From contig CM041083.1 of NCBI GenBank assembly GCA_023079485.1, positions 157,297,052 through 157,361,051 of the forward strand: a stretch of 64,000 bases of DNA, written 5' to 3'. Shown piece after piece: positions 49,864 to 59,633 of this stretch. Position 1 is the first letter of the stretch, and each line of letters opens with the position of its first letter. A program made the translations under genes and the position numbers. This DNA is from Archilochus colubris. Lineage: Eukaryota > Chordata > Aves > Apodiformes > Trochilidae. Below the pieces are notes generated by a model. That model saw nothing but the letters and a program-made list of their open reading frames with translations, had not been told where the DNA came from and ran no database searches.

Positions 49864-50834
49864 GTGGTGGGTTGACCTTGGTCAGCTGCCAAATATCCAC
49901 TCAGCTCCTCTCTCACTCCACCTCCTCAACTGAACAGGGGAGAAAATACAATGAGAAACCTCATGAGCCGAGATAAAGACAGGGAGACTTCTTACCAGTC
50001 CCTATCACGGGCAAAACAAACTCATCTAGGGGGCATATAAAATAAAAATAAAGCTGGATAATGAGAAACAAGGACAAAAATGAGAACACATTCCCCCTGC
50101 TCCTCTCCCTTCTTTCAGGACTCAGCTTCATAGAATCATAGAATCACAGAATTGGCTGGGTTGGTAGGGACCTCAGAGATCATCAAGTCCAACCCTTGAT
50201 CCACTACCGCTGTAGTTACCAGACCATGGCACTGAGTGCCACATCCAGTCTCTTTTTAAATATCTCCAGGGAACTTTGTTCCTTCATGCCCAACTCTTCC
50301 ATGACCCCTGTCCCCAAGCAGAGCAGGGTGATGGGGAATATGGGTCAATGCTCCTTCTTCACAGTTTTCCTCTGCTCCAGCATGGGTCCTTCCTTCAGGC
50401 TGCCTTCCATCAGGAACTACTCCAGAATTAATCCTTTCCATGGGGTAAGTTCCTTCAAGAACAGGCTGATTCAATGCAGGTCCTCCATGGTGCACAGGTC
50501 CTGCCAGAAAACCTCCTCCAGTGTGGGCTCCTCCTTTCACAGATGCTGCAAGGAAATTGCTCCAGCACAGTCCCCACAGGCTGCAGTGAATATCTGCACA
50601 AGCATGGCTCCTCCTCCTTCTTCTTCACCGATCTTTGGCTCTGCATAGTTATTTCCCATTTTCTCACTCATCTCTCCCAGCCGCTGTTATGGAGCATTTT
50701 TTACACTTATTAAACACATTATCACAGGGGTGCTCACCTTTGGCCAGGAGCAGGTCAGTCTTAGACCTAACGTGTTAAGCAGCTCCTGGTATTCTCACAG
50801 AAGCCACAGCCTCTTGCCATGCACACCCCATGCA
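49864..50834 (-). mobile_element. Solo LTR of an avian endogenous retrovirus (ERVL-like), minus strand, split by a CR1
   Basis: The plus-strand edge reads TGGTGGGTTGACCTTGG, the reverse complement of the 3' end of a widespread bird LTR family. The other edge lies near 50834 (CCATGCA), giving TG...CA-type ends in minus orientation. Between them are the repeated CTCCAGC..TGGGTCC-type words and the TCTTCTTCACCGATCTTTGG and TCTCTCCCAGCC landmarks that I know from this family. No internal viral genes flank it, so it is a solo LTR left by recombination. A CR1 interrupts it at 50128-50272. Assignment to the ERVL group is from memory of the family and less sure than its identity as an LTR. No clear target-site duplication was found by eye. 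Confidence 0.78.
50128..50272 (-). mobile_element. CR1 LINE 3' fragment nested inside the LTR, minus strand
   Basis: About 145 bp of the CR1 3' end, in minus orientation, begins with tail units (TCATAGAA, then TCACAGAA) and the GGTAGGGACCTCAGAGATCATC block. It continues to TAAATATCTCCAGGGA. It is the reverse complement of the same 3' region seen at 26.4 and 57.0 kb. LTR sequence resumes at once on both sides, so it inserted after the LTR. Confidence 0.94.
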
Positions 50835-51699
50835 AGACCTGGCTCTGAGTGTTACAGATCACTCTCTGCAGAGGCTCTTTTCTGTCTCTTGGCAGACTAG
50901 GTGGCCAGCTACAGTAAGATCAGAGTACACCCACAGAAGCACATCAAGAAAATTAAAATCCAAGGGTACGTGGGTCTTGACAGAACCAACAGAAAGAAAT
51001 TCACAGCATCCCAGCCGGGTGTTCAACAGGTCATTGTTAACCAGGCAGAGATATAGGTCATATTCCTCTTCTTTTTCATTCTTTTTCTTGGGTATAGTGT
51101 GTAGGTACTTATTTCTTAATTACCTCATGCAAGCTTAGAGCTTATTAGAGTTTGTCTATAATCTTGAGGTTAATGTTTTAACACACATACATACACATTG
51201 TGCCTGTAACATTTCAAAGAAGTAATTATACTTCCATTGTCCTAATTAGGAGCTATTACCCTCCATTACGAAAAATCATTTAAAATATGGTACAACTGCT
51301 TCTTGAGAAGGCAACCTTTATGCCTTAATTTAAAAAATATAAATTCTTACTAAAAGCCTGATCTGAGAGAATTGCCAATCAGTGTTCATGTGAGGTACCT
51401 GGAGGCTTGAGAAGAGAAATCCCTGCAGGCAGCTGGCACAGGACTCTCCCATGGGGGTTCTTCCTACATGGAGGAAGTGGTGGAATGAAATTTCACTTGT
51501 TTTTTCTGAACAAGCCTTTTGTCTTTTGTTCAGAAAGATCCTCAATTGTAGAACCTCACAAAGGATCATGGCTCAAACATTTTAGCAGCCAGCAACAGAC
51601 TACAAGTATTTCCTACAAACAAAGTTCAGAAAATCTTCCCTCTAGCTTACCAAACTGAGTAGTGGGGTTGATTTGTTAGAGGGAGGAGACGCCATCTAG
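50835..51699. other. Unique sequence between LTR and CR1
   Basis: About 860 bp with no recognised gene. The LTR-internal-looking frames on either strand are not continued here. Confidence 0.5.
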
Positions 51700-52731
51700 A
51701 GGGATCTTGCCTCTTGACAAGTGGGCCCATGTCCATGAACCTCATGAAGTCCAACAAGGCAAAGTGCAAGGACCTGCACCTGGGTCTGGCAATCCCCCAT
51801 ACCCATACAGACTGGGAGTTTAACTGATTGAGAACAGCCCTGTACAGAAGGACTTGGGAATACTGGTGGATGAAAAGTTGGACATGAGCCAGCAATATGT
51901 GCTCGTAGACCACAAAGCCAACTGTATACCCTGAGCTGCTTAAAAAGCAGTGTGACCAGCAAGCAGGTTGTGTGAAGTGATTCTCTCTTCTCCTCCTCTT
52001 CTCTTCTTCTCCTCTTCTTCTCCTCCTCTTCTCCTCCTCTTCTTCTCCTCTTTTCCTCTTCTTCTTTCCTCCTTCTCTCCTTCTCTTCTCCTCCTCTTCT
52101 CTTCTTCTCCTCCTCTTCTCCTCCTCTTCTTCTCCTCTTTTCCTCTTCTTCTTTCCTCCTCTTCTCCTTCTCTTCTCCTCCTCTTCTCTTCTTCTCCTCT
52201 TCTTCACCTCTTCTTCTTCTCTTCTTCTCTTCTTCTCCTCTTCTCTGGTGGGACCCCACCTGGAGTACTGTGTTCAGCTCCCCAGCAGAAGAGATGGACC
52301 TGTTGGAGATGGGCCAAAAAATGACCAGAGGGATGGGGCACCTCTCCTATTAGGAAAGGCTGAGAGAATTGGGGGTTCCTTGGCCTTGAGAAAAGGCTCC
52401 AGAGAGACCATTGCAGTACTTAGAGGGGCTAATTAAAAAATGTGGAGAAAGACATCTTACCAGAGTGACAGCATAAGGAGCAACAGTTTTAAATCTAAAG
52501 AGTTCACAACTTAAATTGTATATAGGGAAGATACTGTTTACAATGAGGGTGGTGAGACAACGGAAGAGGTTGCCCAGAGAAGATGTGGCTGCCCCCTCCT
52601 GGAAGTGTTCGAGGCCAGGTTGGATGGGACTTTGAGCAACCTGGTCTAGTAGAAGGTATCCCAGCCCATGGCAGGGGAGTTGGATAATCTTTAAGGTGCC
52701 TTCCAACTCAAACCATTCTATGATTCTATAA
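51700..52731 (+). mobile_element. CR1 LINE, plus strand, split by an expanded microsatellite
   Basis: The left part (about 51700-51980) matches the end of the CR1 reverse transcriptase domain (HVNLMKFNKAKCKVLHLG-like wording is readable near 51740-51790). It continues to the ...GTGAAGTGATTCT landmark. The right part starts at 52247 with GGTGGGACCCCACCTGGAG, the segment that in intact CR1 follows about 20 bases later, and runs to the 3' end at about 52731 with tail units TATGATTC. A microsatellite of 266 bp replaces the short stretch between them. The right part carries GAGCAACCTGGTCTAG, so it is the same subfamily as the copies at 36.5 and 37.9 kb. Confidence 0.94.
51981..52246. repeat. CCT/CTT microsatellite expanded inside a CR1
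   Basis: A 266-bp pyrimidine tract built from TCT, TCC and CTC triplets in mixed order. A larger period is visible: a segment of about 34 bases starting at 52021 recurs at 52108, giving an 87-bp higher-order unit present in nearly two copies. CR1 has a short pyrimidine-rich run of about 20 bases at this point, which is the likely seed. The long minus-strand frames here encode Glu/Arg/Lys strings and are artefacts. Confidence 0.95.
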
Positions 52732-55700
52732 CTACTAAAAAAATTGAGTCAACTCCTTTGTCACTAAGGAAAATAATAGCACTTTTATATCATGAAAAAT
52801 CTTGTTGTGTTCCAGGCACACAACACTGAGCCTGGAACAGCTCAGATATACACAAGTTGTTGGCAATGTAATTTTATGAATGGGCATTAGGACCACAGCA
52901 TTAAGAAATGGCTGCTGTGTGAGCCTAAACAAGCTCCAAAGCCTCCCACTTATTTCTATCCTGTCTGCTTGAAATATAACCACTCTGAGAGGAGATTATC
53001 TTACATCTGTATTACTCAACATCTGGTACATTATGATCTCTCCCAGTTAGGACCAGTAGGTGCTGTTGTGACACAAGGAGCAAATAAGAGTATTTTAAAG
53101 TATTTCAGTTCTACATGGTTATTCCTTAAACTAGGTATTATTCACAAATATTTTGTAACATTATAATTCTTTCCCAAAATGCAGTTCCAATCATCAGTCT
53201 ACATGTTTATTGTCTATGTGTATCTAATATGCTATTTTCTTTCCTTCTTTCCTCTCTTCTTTTCTTTCTCTTCCTCTCTTTCTCTTCCTCTCTTTCTCTC
53301 TCTCTCCCTCTCTCATGTATCCTAATGTCTTACAAATATATTTTGTCTTATTTTTAAGTCACATCTGTAATTGTTACATTTCCAACTTATTTTTCAGAGT
53401 AGAGGCTCCCCTCCAAACAAAGAAACAAAAGCTGTATTAACAGATGGAGTGACTTATCTATATGTATTTTCAGCATTATTTCAAAGGACATTTTGAAGCA
53501 TCCATCTTCATGGCATTGTTCTCTCCTGCTTGAAGGATTATAGCAGTCTGTATTCAAAGGACAAAAGCAATGCCAGGATTATCTGTGGAACTCCAGCCAC
53601 CTCCAGTGATGTCCTGTCTTTTCTATCTATTAGATACTAATCTGTTCCCTAGAGGTCCTTATTAGGTGTGGGGTTTTTGCTATCTTAAAGATTGTCCTCA
53701 AATATGATAATTTTAGGTTTAGGATCGCAGTGCTTTCTGATACATGGGACAAGCAAACTCTGCAGTAACTGATTTGCAGCTCCATTCCTTAATGTCAAAT
53801 AGATGTTAACTGCTTGCTTCTTATTTCAGCTATTTCACCATCAAAATATAAGTAGATGTGTGTTTTGACCTCCCCCCTTTCCTCACACCACCACCTGCCA
53901 ACGAAGACATCCTGCAACATAAATAATTAATGTTGTTCTCTTAATTCCTAGGCTGCTACCAAGAAGCATGGCCTCTTCGCAGTTTCTTTTCTGTTTCCTC
54001 AGTCATTGCTGCATCCATAATGAAGTGCAACATGAACTTAACATTAGAGCTGCAAATTTAAACACACAGAAGTTCAAACACACTCTCACAATAATGCCAG
54101 GTGAGCCAAGCGGAATATGTCTGACACTTAGCAAAGGAAAGATCTTGAAAAAAAATTGCCTAGTTACCAGGAGAAGAAACTTGACTCCATACAGTATGAA
54201 GACTTCCTCATTATCCATGATGAAGAACTTATGCCTGTGTGATTTCTGCAGTATTACTGGCAGCTGTGCTGGGAGAGTCTCTTCCCAGCTTGCTTCCAAG
54301 ACCTCCAAGCCTCAGAAGCAGGAAACACAAGAATATACTTTCTTCTGCATTTACAAGGTAGGCTGATGTGAAGCAGTTTCCAATTTTTCCCAGAAGAAAA
54401 AAGTTAATGATGTGCACCGTTTATAAAAAGCATCATTAGCTCAGATCCAGCATCAGTAGTGTTAAAGACCGTGTGAGAATCTTTAACAAGACCTATTCTC
54501 TGATGGATTTCCTTCCTAAACAAGGTTTCCTTCCTTACTTAAATGTGCTCCACAGACTTGCAGAGGAATTACAGTGTTGTTATACCATACTGTTGTTTTG
54601 GTGAATTTGCAGATTTTCGGGTTAGAGGATTGTCCATAAGAATGAACACAGGCATTAGAGTCACTGATATTGGCACAAACATGGATGATACAGAATTTGG
54701 GAATGGCACTTAACCATCACATTTAGAATCACCTATGTGAAGCCCAAAAATACAATCTCCCTTATTTCAGTTTTTCACCTGAAAAAACGGTGAGCCACAA
54801 TAATGGCACTCTTGGAATTTCAAAAAGTACCTCTTTGTGTTCACGACTTCAGGGGATGGACAGTCATCAGTTTACATCATTAAAATGGGAACGATCCATT
54901 TGCTTTTATTCAGTTACCTTCTGTAGGTACCTAAAGCCTTTTGAGATGCTGCAAGGACACTCAGCTGCACTTCTGCTGCTACTACAAAAGGTCACTGGCC
55001 CCTTGTGTCCCTTGTGTCCTATCTGCCAGCCTCATGTCCACATTTGAGGTAGCATTTGAAGGCATTTAAGATAGAGTTAGGCATCTATCTATGGATGGCC
55101 AACTTGAACCCTTGCAACAGACAGGAATTAATCTCAGCTAGAACAGACATGTAGCCTAAATTTTTTTCCCATCTGATCTGCTATCAGTAGAGTAATATAA
55201 GCACTTTCAAAGTATGTTCATTCCTTACTAACATGGGCATCCAAGGTGACTAAAATTAAATGTCCTTGGAAATTTACTTTTACTTTGTCCAGGAATACCA
55301 GAATTATAGTAAGTAACCATTTATTTATCTACTAATGCAATTTTAAGTATTTTCCAATGGATAAGTATAATAAAACTATCAGATATTTTAGCCCAAATAT
55401 TATTTAAAGTAGGCGGCTGGAATGTTAAAGTTACTAAATTCTCTAAACACTTCTGTCAAAATACTTCCTTTCAGGACTTGTAAAGTTTTCACCTTTCAGT
55501 GGGAAAAAACACTTCTTTCTTTAATGTTCCAGTTGTTTTCACAATGAGGAAACAAGTGACATTCACACTTTGGGGAGGTACCATGAGGCTTACCCTTGAG
55601 TTGTATCTCTCAGTTCCAATTTAGTTCTGCACAATATGAGCCTGTCTTTAATTTAAAGATTAATTTCTAGAGAATGTGGTTTTCTAAAGTAGAAGTTTCC

Positions 55701-57034
55701 AGCCTTTTTACCATACTGGAAATAGCTCAAATCATTCCAGCAGAGACTCAAATCTATCTACAACAAATGTAAGGAAATTATCAACAGGTTTTTTTAAAAT
55801 TTATTTAGTATGTCTCCATATTTGTTGGCTATATCCTTAGCATAGACTACTGAATGATGATGACAGGTCACAGATATCCACTTTTAAAATGCAGAAAGCT
55901 AACAACAGCTTCTAGATCTACATTTTAAATATAATTAATCAAATAAACCAGCATAATACAATGGGGAAAAAAACCCAACTTTCTTTTGGAACTGTGAAGC
56001 AAGAAGTTTGAAGCCATATCCTACCAGAAGGCAACACCTTTTAAACAGGTTGCTGTTTACTTGAGGTTTTTTCCTAAATTAAGATTTCTTAAAGTTCTGA
56101 ATATGATTTTGAAGATTTTTTTTCTATATAATCAGATGAGATGAATCCTGAGCTCCTTTTTTGTCTCAACAGATATGTGTGAACAATGGCTGAAAATCTC
56201 ACAGCAATATGCAGAAATATATTGAAAAATACTGATAATAAATGTGACTGCATAACACAAATATCTTGCATTCATATTCAAGAAAGACCATTCCCAATTT
56301 AATGTTGCTATTCTAAATTGGTAAAGCTATGAATCATATCACAAGAAAGTAAGAAATATCTTCATAGAGAGACACTGACAAAATCTGAAAACTAAAGAAA
56401 CAGATTTCTGAGGAAAAGTCCACCTGAAAGTGGAAGAATTTTCTTACTGGAGGTGCTTAGTAGCCTCCTAACAAAAGCTATCTATGAGAGACCAGCTTTC
56501 AACCTCTCCATTACCTCTGTTTGAGTGGAAGAGAATTTGGAAATGGAAGTAAAAATAAATTAATCACAAAGCTAATGTGGGCTGGAAAGATAATCCAGTT
56601 CTGGGACAAATGGTTCTGCCATACGTTGGCTCCTGTGCCTTTTTAATGAACTGATGAATGCAATATGCAGCTCACAGAAGTTGGGTGCAGTGTCCCTTCC
56701 AATATTGATGATGATGACATCTCGACATCTGCTGCCAAAGCTTTTGTGTACCTCCAGCTTCTCACATGCTAATAAACTAGATACCTCTAATTTCATTCGA
56801 GATTAAAAGGCCAGAGGCAAAAAAATTGTTCCATGGTACTTTAGCTGTAGAAGGCTAAAAGTATCACAGTTAAAAAAAATAGATTCCCTACCAAAAGCCA
56901 GAGAATGTAAGGAAAATAGCACAGTACAAAACTAATAACAGCATGTTATTTAGTCATAGAATAAAAGAGACAAATCGAGGCTAAACCATCCTTCCTTTGC
57001 AAAGAAAAACTACAGGCAGGAAGACTTACTTGTG
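52732..57034. other. Unique AT-rich sequence, no gene recognised
   Basis: About 4.3 kb. The pure pyrimidine tract at 53235-53314 is listed separately. Open frames around 53968-54366 overlap on opposite strands and show no known domain. Nothing else was recognised. Confidence 0.55.
53235..53314 (+). repeat. 80-base pure pyrimidine tract
   Basis: Eighty consecutive C or T bases on the plus strand. The first half is TTCC/TCTT words and the second half shows an 8-10 bp CTCTTTCT-like rhythm that becomes CT dinucleotides at the end. No purine interrupts it. Confidence 0.95.
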
Positions 57035-57437
57035 TTTGAGGAGAGGCTGAGGGAGCTGGGGGTGTTCAGCCTGGAGGAGGCTCAGAGGAGACCTCATCAC
57101 TCTCTACAACTCCCTGAAAGGAGGTTGTAGCCAGGAGGGGGTTGGTCTCTTTTCTCAGGCAACTCTCAGCAAGACAAGAGGTCATGGTCTCAAGTTGTGC
57201 CAGGGGAGGTTTAGGTTGGACATTAGAAAGAATTTCTTTACCAAGAGGGTGATCAAGCATTGGAGTGGGCTGCCCCAGGAAGTAGTGGATTCTCCATCCC
57301 TGGAGATATTTAAAAAGAGACTGGATGTGGCACTCAGTGCCATAGTCTGGTAACTGCAGCGGTAGTGGATCAAGGGTTGGACTTGATGATCTCTGAGGTC
57401 CCTTCCAACCCAGCCAATTCTATGATTCTATGATTCC
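57035..57437 (+). mobile_element. CR1 LINE fragment, plus strand, 3' end, well preserved
   Basis: About 400 bp of the GGTTGGACTTGATGATCTC subfamily in plus orientation, ending with two TATGATTC tail units. The body is nearly the same as the copy at 26349-26744, without that copy's 10-bp duplication. It lacks about 6 bases in the GAGAAGAGGAGG region near 57075. It is 5' truncated at the EERLREL-coding segment. Confidence 0.95.
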
Positions 57438-58688
57438 TGGCGCTCAGACATGTGACAGCAATAATCAAATTTCTTGTCATTCACTTTTAGGACAATGTCT
57501 CACACATCTGTTCCAATGCTCAACCTTCACTATATAGGAGGCTGCAATATATTACGGTGAATCTTCCTTAAATACCAGGCTGGCCAGGGCCTGGTTGCCC
57601 TTAAAGACAAAGAGATGCAGGAGAGAATGAGGTTGCAACAAATACTAAATTTGCATTGGACACTGCTAGCAGAAAGGGGTACATATCCTTCACTACCTAT
57701 TGAACTTCCACAGAGAATTCAATAAGCTTTGTCTCTGAGCGAAATACATGAAGAAAAGGTCCTGTTCACCTGAAGAGAGTCAGGGTTTCACCACTTAAAT
57801 CTTGGATGGAAATAATAATCAGGACTTTGCTATTTTGCAGAGGGATTTCTAACTTTATATTGGAAAAGTCCTGATGATTTGAGTTACAAACTAATTAATA
57901 TCTCAGCATGTTTAAATCATGAGGCCTGTTGAAATTTGCGAAATTTCCTTCATTCCTCAGTATAGTTTAATATCATCCTTAAGGTAATTATTTCTATTTT
58001 GCTTTTTTAGCTTAACCCTTGATGATATAAAAGCCCCTTTTCTTATATCCAACAAGTGTGCCTCATAATCATATGGTAATTTACTCCAAAATGCTTGCTT
58101 CTTACAGGCCATGTATTGCTTGTGTATAATTGTTTTCTACCACCCATAGCATGAAGGGGAAAAAATCCATTTTAGATGTGCTTAAGGGTATATTTTTGAA
58201 AGGACAGATTCAGAAAATGTTGCCTTTTACTCTTTCACTACAAAAGCTGAAAAAAAATTGACACAAAAGGGAGAAAAACAAGATCAAAGTCTTATTTTCT
58301 TACATATGCCTTTCTACTGGTCTGGTAGATTTGCTCTTCAAGAGAAAAGGAAGGTATCAAAACTTTCCTCCAAATTGGTGGAAACACTACAAGTCACAAA
58401 TGGTTACTGCTGGTCACATGTAGGATTCCTTGTTTTCAATAGATAAGAGATAAATGGTCTGTGATCATAAATTTTTAAGTAGAGTAAGAAAAAAGCCCCT
58501 GCACTAGATCTGCTGGAGCTGTAAAAGATAGGCAAAAGACTGTAGCTAGTATAATGTTAAAGCCACAAGTATAAAAGCTCCAGATACCAGGAAGAACTCA
58601 CACCAAAAAAAAAAAAAAAATTAACAGAGTTAACATCAAGAGGGTTGGTATCAGGTGCAAACTAAATAAACATATCTGTAAGAGTATC
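57438..58688. other. Unique sequence before the second LTR
   Basis: About 1.25 kb with no recognised gene. A run of 16 A lies at 58605-58620, followed by a short direct repeat ATCTGTAAG (two copies near 58674-58694). Confidence 0.5.
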
Positions 58689-59083
58689 TGTAAGGGCCAG
58701 GGTTTAATTGCCCCAGCATAAGCATATAAGGTCATTTGAGACACCAGTGCAGGACTGTACTTCTTTGGGCCAGGATAAAGCTAATTTTCTGTCTTGTACT
58801 TTTGCTTTCAGCTAAGTCTCGTGTAAGTAGCTGCACTTGCTGAAATTCACAGCAAGTTTCTCAAACAGTGTCTGCTTCTAGGACCAATAACACTCAATGT
58901 TTATAGTTACAGCCAGAGACTGGTGTGCAGAGCCAAGGACACTGCTCAGCTCTGAGGAACATTTTGCACTTCGGAAGCAGAGAAGGAGTAAAGAGGTCAC
59001 ACCTGAAGCCCTTCTTTGGGGAGGAATGGAAAAGATAGATGGCCAAAATTAACCAGAGTATTCCATCCCATACACCAACTCAG

Positions 59084-59090
59084 TATAAAT
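59084..59090 (+). promoter_or_regulatory. LTR TATA box
   Basis: TATAAAT lies about 310 bases before the ATTAAA signal in the same orientation, in the expected U3 position of the LTR. Activity cannot be judged from sequence. Confidence 0.55.
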
Positions 59091-59393
59091 TTGAGGGATC
59101 ACAAGGGTCAAACCCTTTCCTGCTTCCCCTTCTTCACCTGTCCCTGTTTACTTCAGCATCCTGGGAGGATTCCATCCCTCCATCTGCCTATGCTCCTGAT
59201 CCACGCCAGCCTGAATCTGTGTGTTCCTGCCTCTAGCTCCTGAGTGCTGCTGACTCCAGGATTTCAGCCTGGACTTTCCCAGGGCTGCCCTGGATGTGAG
59301 AGTTACTGGGGGAAAGGAGGAAGGAGCATGGTATCAATGTTCCTGTATATTTGTATATATTTAGTAATTTTTCCTATTTATCATTACTGTTTC

Positions 59394-59399
59394 ATTAAA
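59394..59399 (+). promoter_or_regulatory. LTR polyadenylation signal
   Basis: ATTAAA with a TG-rich sequence (GGTGTGTAG) directly downstream, placed as in the R/U5 junction of bird LTRs. Confidence 0.6.
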
Positions 59400-59549
59400 G
59401 GTGTGTAGTTTAGTTTCCAACCCATAAATCTCTGTCCCTTATCCTCTCTCCTTTCTTTATCAGGGAGGAGAGGGGGATTAATAGAGAGCATCTGTTTTTG
59501 GTTTAATTGCTGAGCCAGTGTTAAACCATGACACCAACATACTCTTTGC

Positions 59550-59605
59550 TGAGAAAAAGTGCCTGGATGGTAGGGCCCAAAGAGTTGTGGTGAGTGGACT
59601 TAAAT
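59550..59605 (+). mobile_element. CR1 ORF2 fragment, plus strand
   Basis: About 55 bases read like the CR1 reverse transcriptase stretch encoding LDGRAQRVVVNG (seen here as CTGGATGGTAGGGCCCAAAG and then GTTGTGGTGAGTGGA). It starts just past the LTR end and stops where a second copy of the LTR-end word begins. The piece is short, so confidence is moderate. Confidence 0.6.
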
Positions 59606-59630
59606 TGCTGGGCCAGTGTTAAACCATGAC
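59601..59630 (+). repeat. Second copy of the LTR terminal word
   Basis: About 30 bases repeat the last bases of the LTR at 59502-59532 with one or two changes, at a distance of about 98 bp. The intervening DNA contains the CR1 scrap. Confidence 0.8.
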
Positions 59631-59633
59631 TAG

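Larger units (their letters stand above)
58689..59533 (+). mobile_element. Solo LTR of an avian endogenous retrovirus, plus strand
   Basis: About 845 bp with LTR architecture in plus orientation. A TATA box (TATAAAT at 59084-59090) precedes the presumed start of transcription. An ATTAAA polyadenylation signal lies at 59394-59399, followed by GTGTGTAGTTTAGTTTCC and a pyrimidine/purine region. The end, ATTGCTGAGCCAGTGTTAAACCATGACA, matches the terminal words of a common bird ERVL-like LTR. The 5' edge (near TGTAAGGGCCAGGG) is approximate. No gag, pol or env follows, so this is a solo LTR. No frame here resembles a viral protein. Confidence 0.72.

Noticed and set aside
50196..50713. 150-codon plus-strand and 94-codon minus-strand frames
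   Set aside because: They run across the junction of the nested CR1 and the LTR; no viral protein similarity, so they are chance frames in repeat DNA.
51647..52259. Two overlapping minus-strand frames of about 186 codons rich in Glu, Arg and Lys
   Set aside because: They are translations of the CCT/CTT microsatellite joined to antisense CR1; low complexity in every frame.
58560..58620. A16 run as the tail of a processed pseudogene
   Set aside because: No coding or RNA-gene-like sequence precedes it and no flanking target duplication is visible.
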